This document shows, piece by piece, positions 60,380-64,000 of a stretch of DNA of 64,000 nucleotides. A model generated the notes under the pieces. The model did not search any database. It was given only the letters and a program-made list of their open reading frames with translations, and was not told the DNA's origin. The stretch's first letter is position 1. Every line of letters begins with the position of its first letter. Source of the DNA: Blasia pusilla (Eukaryota > Marchantiophyta > Marchantiopsida > Blasiales); contig CM114275.1 of assembly GCA_050084515.1 (NCBI GenBank), forward strand, positions 21,452,001 to 21,516,000, written 5' to 3'. A program made the translations under genes and the position numbers.

Positions 60380-63300
60380 AATATGTAACAAGTCCAAACA
60401 ATATCTGAACTTCTCAACCAAAATCGGCTTTATCAATATATCTGATATATTCTCCTCACTGCCTATCTTCAGAAGGTTGATCACACCCTCAATTAGTGCC
60501 TATCAAATGAAATAATATCGAACATCAATGTGCTTTTTCTTGACATGATACACATGGTTTTTAGCTAAGTGTATAGCATATGCACTCTCGCTATCATAAC
60601 ACAAGATGATTCCATCTTGCGACAAACCAATCTCAACTACAAGTCTCCATAGCCAAATCGCATTCTTAGTTTCCTCTAGCCATATACTCAGCTTTTGTGG
60701 TAAATTTTGTTACAAAGGCTTATAGTGTGGACTTCGAACTAACAAGTCCACCTATCAATATGTACACAAAACTTTTGGTGGAGCCTTTTGCCCAAATCTT
60801 CTACAAAATCAGAATCCACATAACCAACTAGAGCTTCAACTCCATCAACTCCACTATCAAAGACAATTCCAATGTCCACTGTTCCTTTCAAGTAACGAAG
60901 AATCCATTTCACTGCTTTCCAATTTCGCTTCCCCGGGTTTGACATAAACCTGCTAACCACACTCCCATCATACGAGATATATGGTCAAGTGCATGTCATT
61001 GGATACATCAAACTTCCAACCGCACTTCCGATAAGGAACCTCCTACATTGCTCTCCTTTCACCTTCACTATCAAGACACTCAACTGAAGAGAGTCTAAAA
61101 TGATTTCCTAAAGGAATACTCATAGATTTAGCATTCTCCATGCCAAACCATTAAAGTACCTTCTCGAGGTACTTCCTCTGGGACATCCATAACCATCTAT
61201 TCTTATGATCTCTATGGATATCTATCCCAAGAATCCTCTTTGAAGGACCCAAGTCCTTCATGCTAAACTCTTTGCTCAATTGTCTCTTCAATTTAGCAAT
61301 ATCTTTCATGTGCTTAACGACAATGAGCATATTATCAACGTATAGCACCAAGAAAATGTTTAAAAAAAATGAAAACTCACTCTTTCTTCTTCAGATACAT
61401 ATAACCTTCATATTCACTATGAGCATATCCATGTATTCTCATAAATGTATCGAATCTCTTATACCATTACCTTGGACTCTTGTTCAATCCGTACAAACAC
61501 TTTGTTCAATCTGCACACCAAGTTCTTCTTCCCCTAGATATACTTCAAATCCCTCTGGCTATTGCATGTACATCTCCTCCTCGAACTCTCCATGTAAGAA
61601 CATAGTTGTGACATAAAGGTGCTCCAACTATAGGTGATATAGAGCTTCTATGCCTAGAAATACACGATATTTTGCAATCTTTATCATTGTTGAGAAAATC
61701 TCATTGAAGTCAATACCTTCCATTTGGGCATATCCCTTTGCCACAAGTCTCGCCTTGTATCTATCTCCACCAATCTCAAGAAGTCCTTCCTTGCTCACAT
61801 ACACCCATCTGGATTCCATTGCCTTCTTGTCCTTAGGCAAGCGCACTAAGTCCCAAGTGTGATAGTATTGAAGAGACTCCATCTCTTCCTCCATGGGAAG
61901 CATCCACCGCAACCGGTCTTGAACCTCCGATGCCTCTTGGAACATGGAGGCTCACCATTCTCTGTAAGAAGGCCAAAGGCAACTATATCTGAACTCAAAA
62001 AACCCAAACGTTTGGGGGGTCTGTTAGGTCTATCTAACTTGCAAAGCTGTGGGGCAGTCTGAACTGCATTAGGACTCTCTGGCTCTGATTTTGAGACAAT
62101 CCTATCACTAATGTCTACCTCCACCTCTACAGCCTCACACATCGGACTCTCATCACTTACCTCACTTTAAATATGAATCTCAAAGGATGTGTCAAGATGA
62201 GAATTATTCACAATAGTAGTCTCATTAAAGGACACATCTCTCCTCAAAACAATCTTGCATGTACTAGGGTCCCATAATCCATACCCTTTCACTCCCTTCT
62301 GATATCCTAGAAAGGTGCACTTTCTAGCCTTTGGGTCTAACTTAGACCTCTTATCTTCTTGAACATGAACATATGCGAGGTATCCAAACACTCCAAGTAA
62401 AGAGTAATTTGCAGGAGTACCATGCCACAACTCTATTGTGAAGACTTCTCATCCTATGAGAAGTCTTCACAATTTTACACCCAATATCAGAAGTAGGAGA
62501 TAGACTTATCAAATAACAAGTAGTATTTAAAGTTTTTTTCTTCTGGTATTGCTCAACATAGTACGTGCTCTCTCCAATAGTGTTCGATTCACCCGCTTTG
62601 CTACTCTATTTTGTTGATGTATACCAAGAGTGGTGAAATGGCGGTTAATGCCTTCCTCCTTGCAAAATTGTTCAAATTGCTTAGATCGATACTCTCCACC
62701 ATTATTAGACCGTATGCATCTAATCTTTTGGCCAATTTGCTTCTTTGCCATTGTCTTCCATTTTTTTCATATAGAGAACACCCTTGATTTCTTTTGCAAG
62801 AATTAAATCCACGCCCTTCTAGAATAATTATCCATAAAGGTGATAAAATACAACGCTCCTAAGAGAGAAGCAATAGATGCATAACCCCACACATCTATAT
62901 GTATATAATGTAGAGCTCTCTTTGTCCGATGTACATTAGTACTAAAGCTTACGCAATGTTGTTTTCCAAATACGCAATGCTCAAAGAAATCCAACTTACA
63001 AGACATCACTCCTTTGAGCAACTCACATTTTGAAAACTTTCTCAATCCACGTTTCCTCATATGACCCAATCGTAGGTGCCACAATTGTGTCGTATCTATT
63101 ACATCTCCATATGATGTGGAGGTTACTGTACCTCCACCGACAATGGTTTCACCTTCAAGCTTGTATAAGGTTTCAACCTTCTTGCCCTTCATCAAGATGA
63201 AGGCTCCTTTTGAAACTCTTAGAACTCCACTCTCCGTTGCCCATTTGGAGCAATTATTGTCCAACGCACCAAGAGAAATCAAGTTCTTATGCAAATCTGA

Positions 63301-63560
63301 GACATGTTGCAGCTCAAACGAAAAGTCCCATCAAACATCTTGATGCGAAAAGAACCAATCCCTACTACCTTGCATGGCATATAATTTCCCATCAAGAAGT
63401 TCCATCAACTTAGTTGCAATATGTATTGAAGAACTCTTTGCAAGGACATATGTGGTAAGAGCAACCAAAATCCATAATCCATGCATCATGGAAGATATCT
63501 CTTTTGAAAGTTGCACTCAATACATAATCATCTTCTTCTTACTCTGCTACGCTAGCTTCT
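60380..63560 (-). pseudogene. Copia pol pseudogene (protease, integrase, RT, RNase H)
   Basis: Protease: DFGCSYHICP (about 63460-63490) where DSG is usual. GAG-pre-integrase and integrase start: HKNLISLG, WHLRLGHMRKRG and FMDNYSRRAW (63294-62803). Integrase core: RSNNGGEYRSKQFEQFC (SDNGGE expected, catalytic Asp lost) and NRVAKR where NGVAER is usual (62751-62527). Then FGYLAYVHVQEDKRSKLDPKA (62430-62167). Reverse transcriptase: RYKARLVAKGYAQMEGIDFNEIFS (61945-61628) and LYVDNMLI with YVDN for YVDD (61351-61151). RNase H: NWKAVKWILRYLKGT, YVDSDF, then KKKHIDVRYYFI (about 60530-60500). Frameshifts and stops separate the blocks. Confidence 0.9.
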
Positions 63561-64000
63561 TCAGAGGTATGAGTTTTTTCTTTACGTATGTTCCTTGGTG
63601 GGTCCTTTCTTTGGCCCTTTATACAATCTTTATTCATGTAGCCTACCTTTATGCAAGTCCAACATTTATCTTTCACATTACTTCCGCCAGATCGAGATTT
63701 CGACCTCTATCTACCTTTGCTTTGATTCCAATTAATTGGCCTACCTTAGGCAACAAGAGCCTCTAAGTTTTTCTCCCTAATGCTCATCATCTTTCTAAAC
63801 TCATTAGACAACAATGTCAGCAATAACAACACTTTATCTTCATCTTGTAGCTTTACCTCCATACTAGATAACTCACAGATGATTCAATTGAAAGCGTTCA
63901 GATGCTCCATCAGAATTCTGATTACTTTCATGCGTAGAGTATACAACTTATACTTCAAGTACAATCGACTTGTCAAAAACTTTGTCATGCATAGGCTCTA
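63561..64000 (-). pseudogene. Copia gag C-terminal part with zinc knuckle (partial)
   Basis: KDKCWTCIKVGYMNKDC (about 63635-63685) is a CCHC zinc knuckle in which the His is Tyr. Upstream on the - strand the sequence is Ser/Arg-rich and then resembles the helical gag tail, but frames are broken. The rest of gag lies outside the window. Confidence 0.7.

Larger units (their letters stand above)
59937..64000 (-). mobile_element. Ty1/Copia LTR retrotransposon (3' LTR, pol, part of gag; cut by window edge)
   Basis: On the - strand the order is gag end, protease, integrase, reverse transcriptase, RNase H, purine tract, LTR, which is the Copia order. The 3' LTR is 59937-60180. The 5' LTR, primer-binding site and most of gag lie beyond 64000. 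It seems to have inserted into the LINE fragment at 59690-59936. Several catalytic residues are altered and frames are broken, so it is inactive. Confidence 0.88.

Noticed and set aside
1-64000. tRNA genes, organellar inserts, CRISPR arrays, prokaryotic operons
   Set aside because: No clear A/B-box tRNA pairs, organelle gene segments or regular spacer arrays were seen on reading both strands. A tRNAscan and organelle BLAST would settle this.

Overview
This window looks like nuclear DNA from a green plant, most likely a land plant. It holds two interpretable host genes with GT-AG introns, set in a large amount of old transposon sequence. One gene encodes a plastid-type ferroportin-family transporter (MAR1/IREG3-like, + strand, 14 exons, 598 aa). 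The other encodes an F-box/Sel1/MYND-finger protein like Arabidopsis At1g67340 (- strand, 3 exons, 422 aa). Both reading frames were rebuilt by hand from splice signals and phase, and both close without a frameshift. I cannot name the species. No tRNA, rRNA, organellar insert, CRISPR array or prokaryotic gene was recognised.

Layout. 1-2.96 kb is AT-rich decayed sequence ending in a diverged tandem duplication. 2963-3132 is a compact candidate miniature Helitron. 3210-11241 is a nearly whole but inactive Helitron with a multi-intron Rep/helicase gene on the + strand. 12482-17388 is the MAR1-like gene. 20350-21426 is a candidate Helitron derivative keeping only a helicase tail. 23.6-28.1 kb holds a hAT-type transposase pseudogene and three traces of a small hAT-like MITE family. 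One MITE copy, with a perfect 8-bp target duplication, lies inside the hAT transposase tail. 29860-30007 is a second candidate miniature Helitron on the - strand. About 33-44 kb is a GC- and CpG-richer block with the F-box/MYND gene (39617-41620) and a retroelement endonuclease-like fragment (43.2-43.9 kb).

47.9-53.9 kb is mostly a second, different Helitron on the - strand, with an unknown TE-like gene downstream of it. 55.07-55.76 kb is a 347-bp tandem repeat. 59.69-59.94 kb is a LINE reverse-transcriptase fragment, apparently interrupted by the 3' LTR (59937-60180) of a - strand Ty1/Copia element that runs off the right edge.

The two host genes show no functional link. The most informative content is the transposon history: two separate Helitron coding lineages, two candidate mini-Helitrons with paired ends, a MITE inserted in a hAT gene, and a Copia element whose catalytic residues were lost mainly through transitions. 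I did not find a convincing new biological system. Motif comparisons come from memory of the families and no database was searched.
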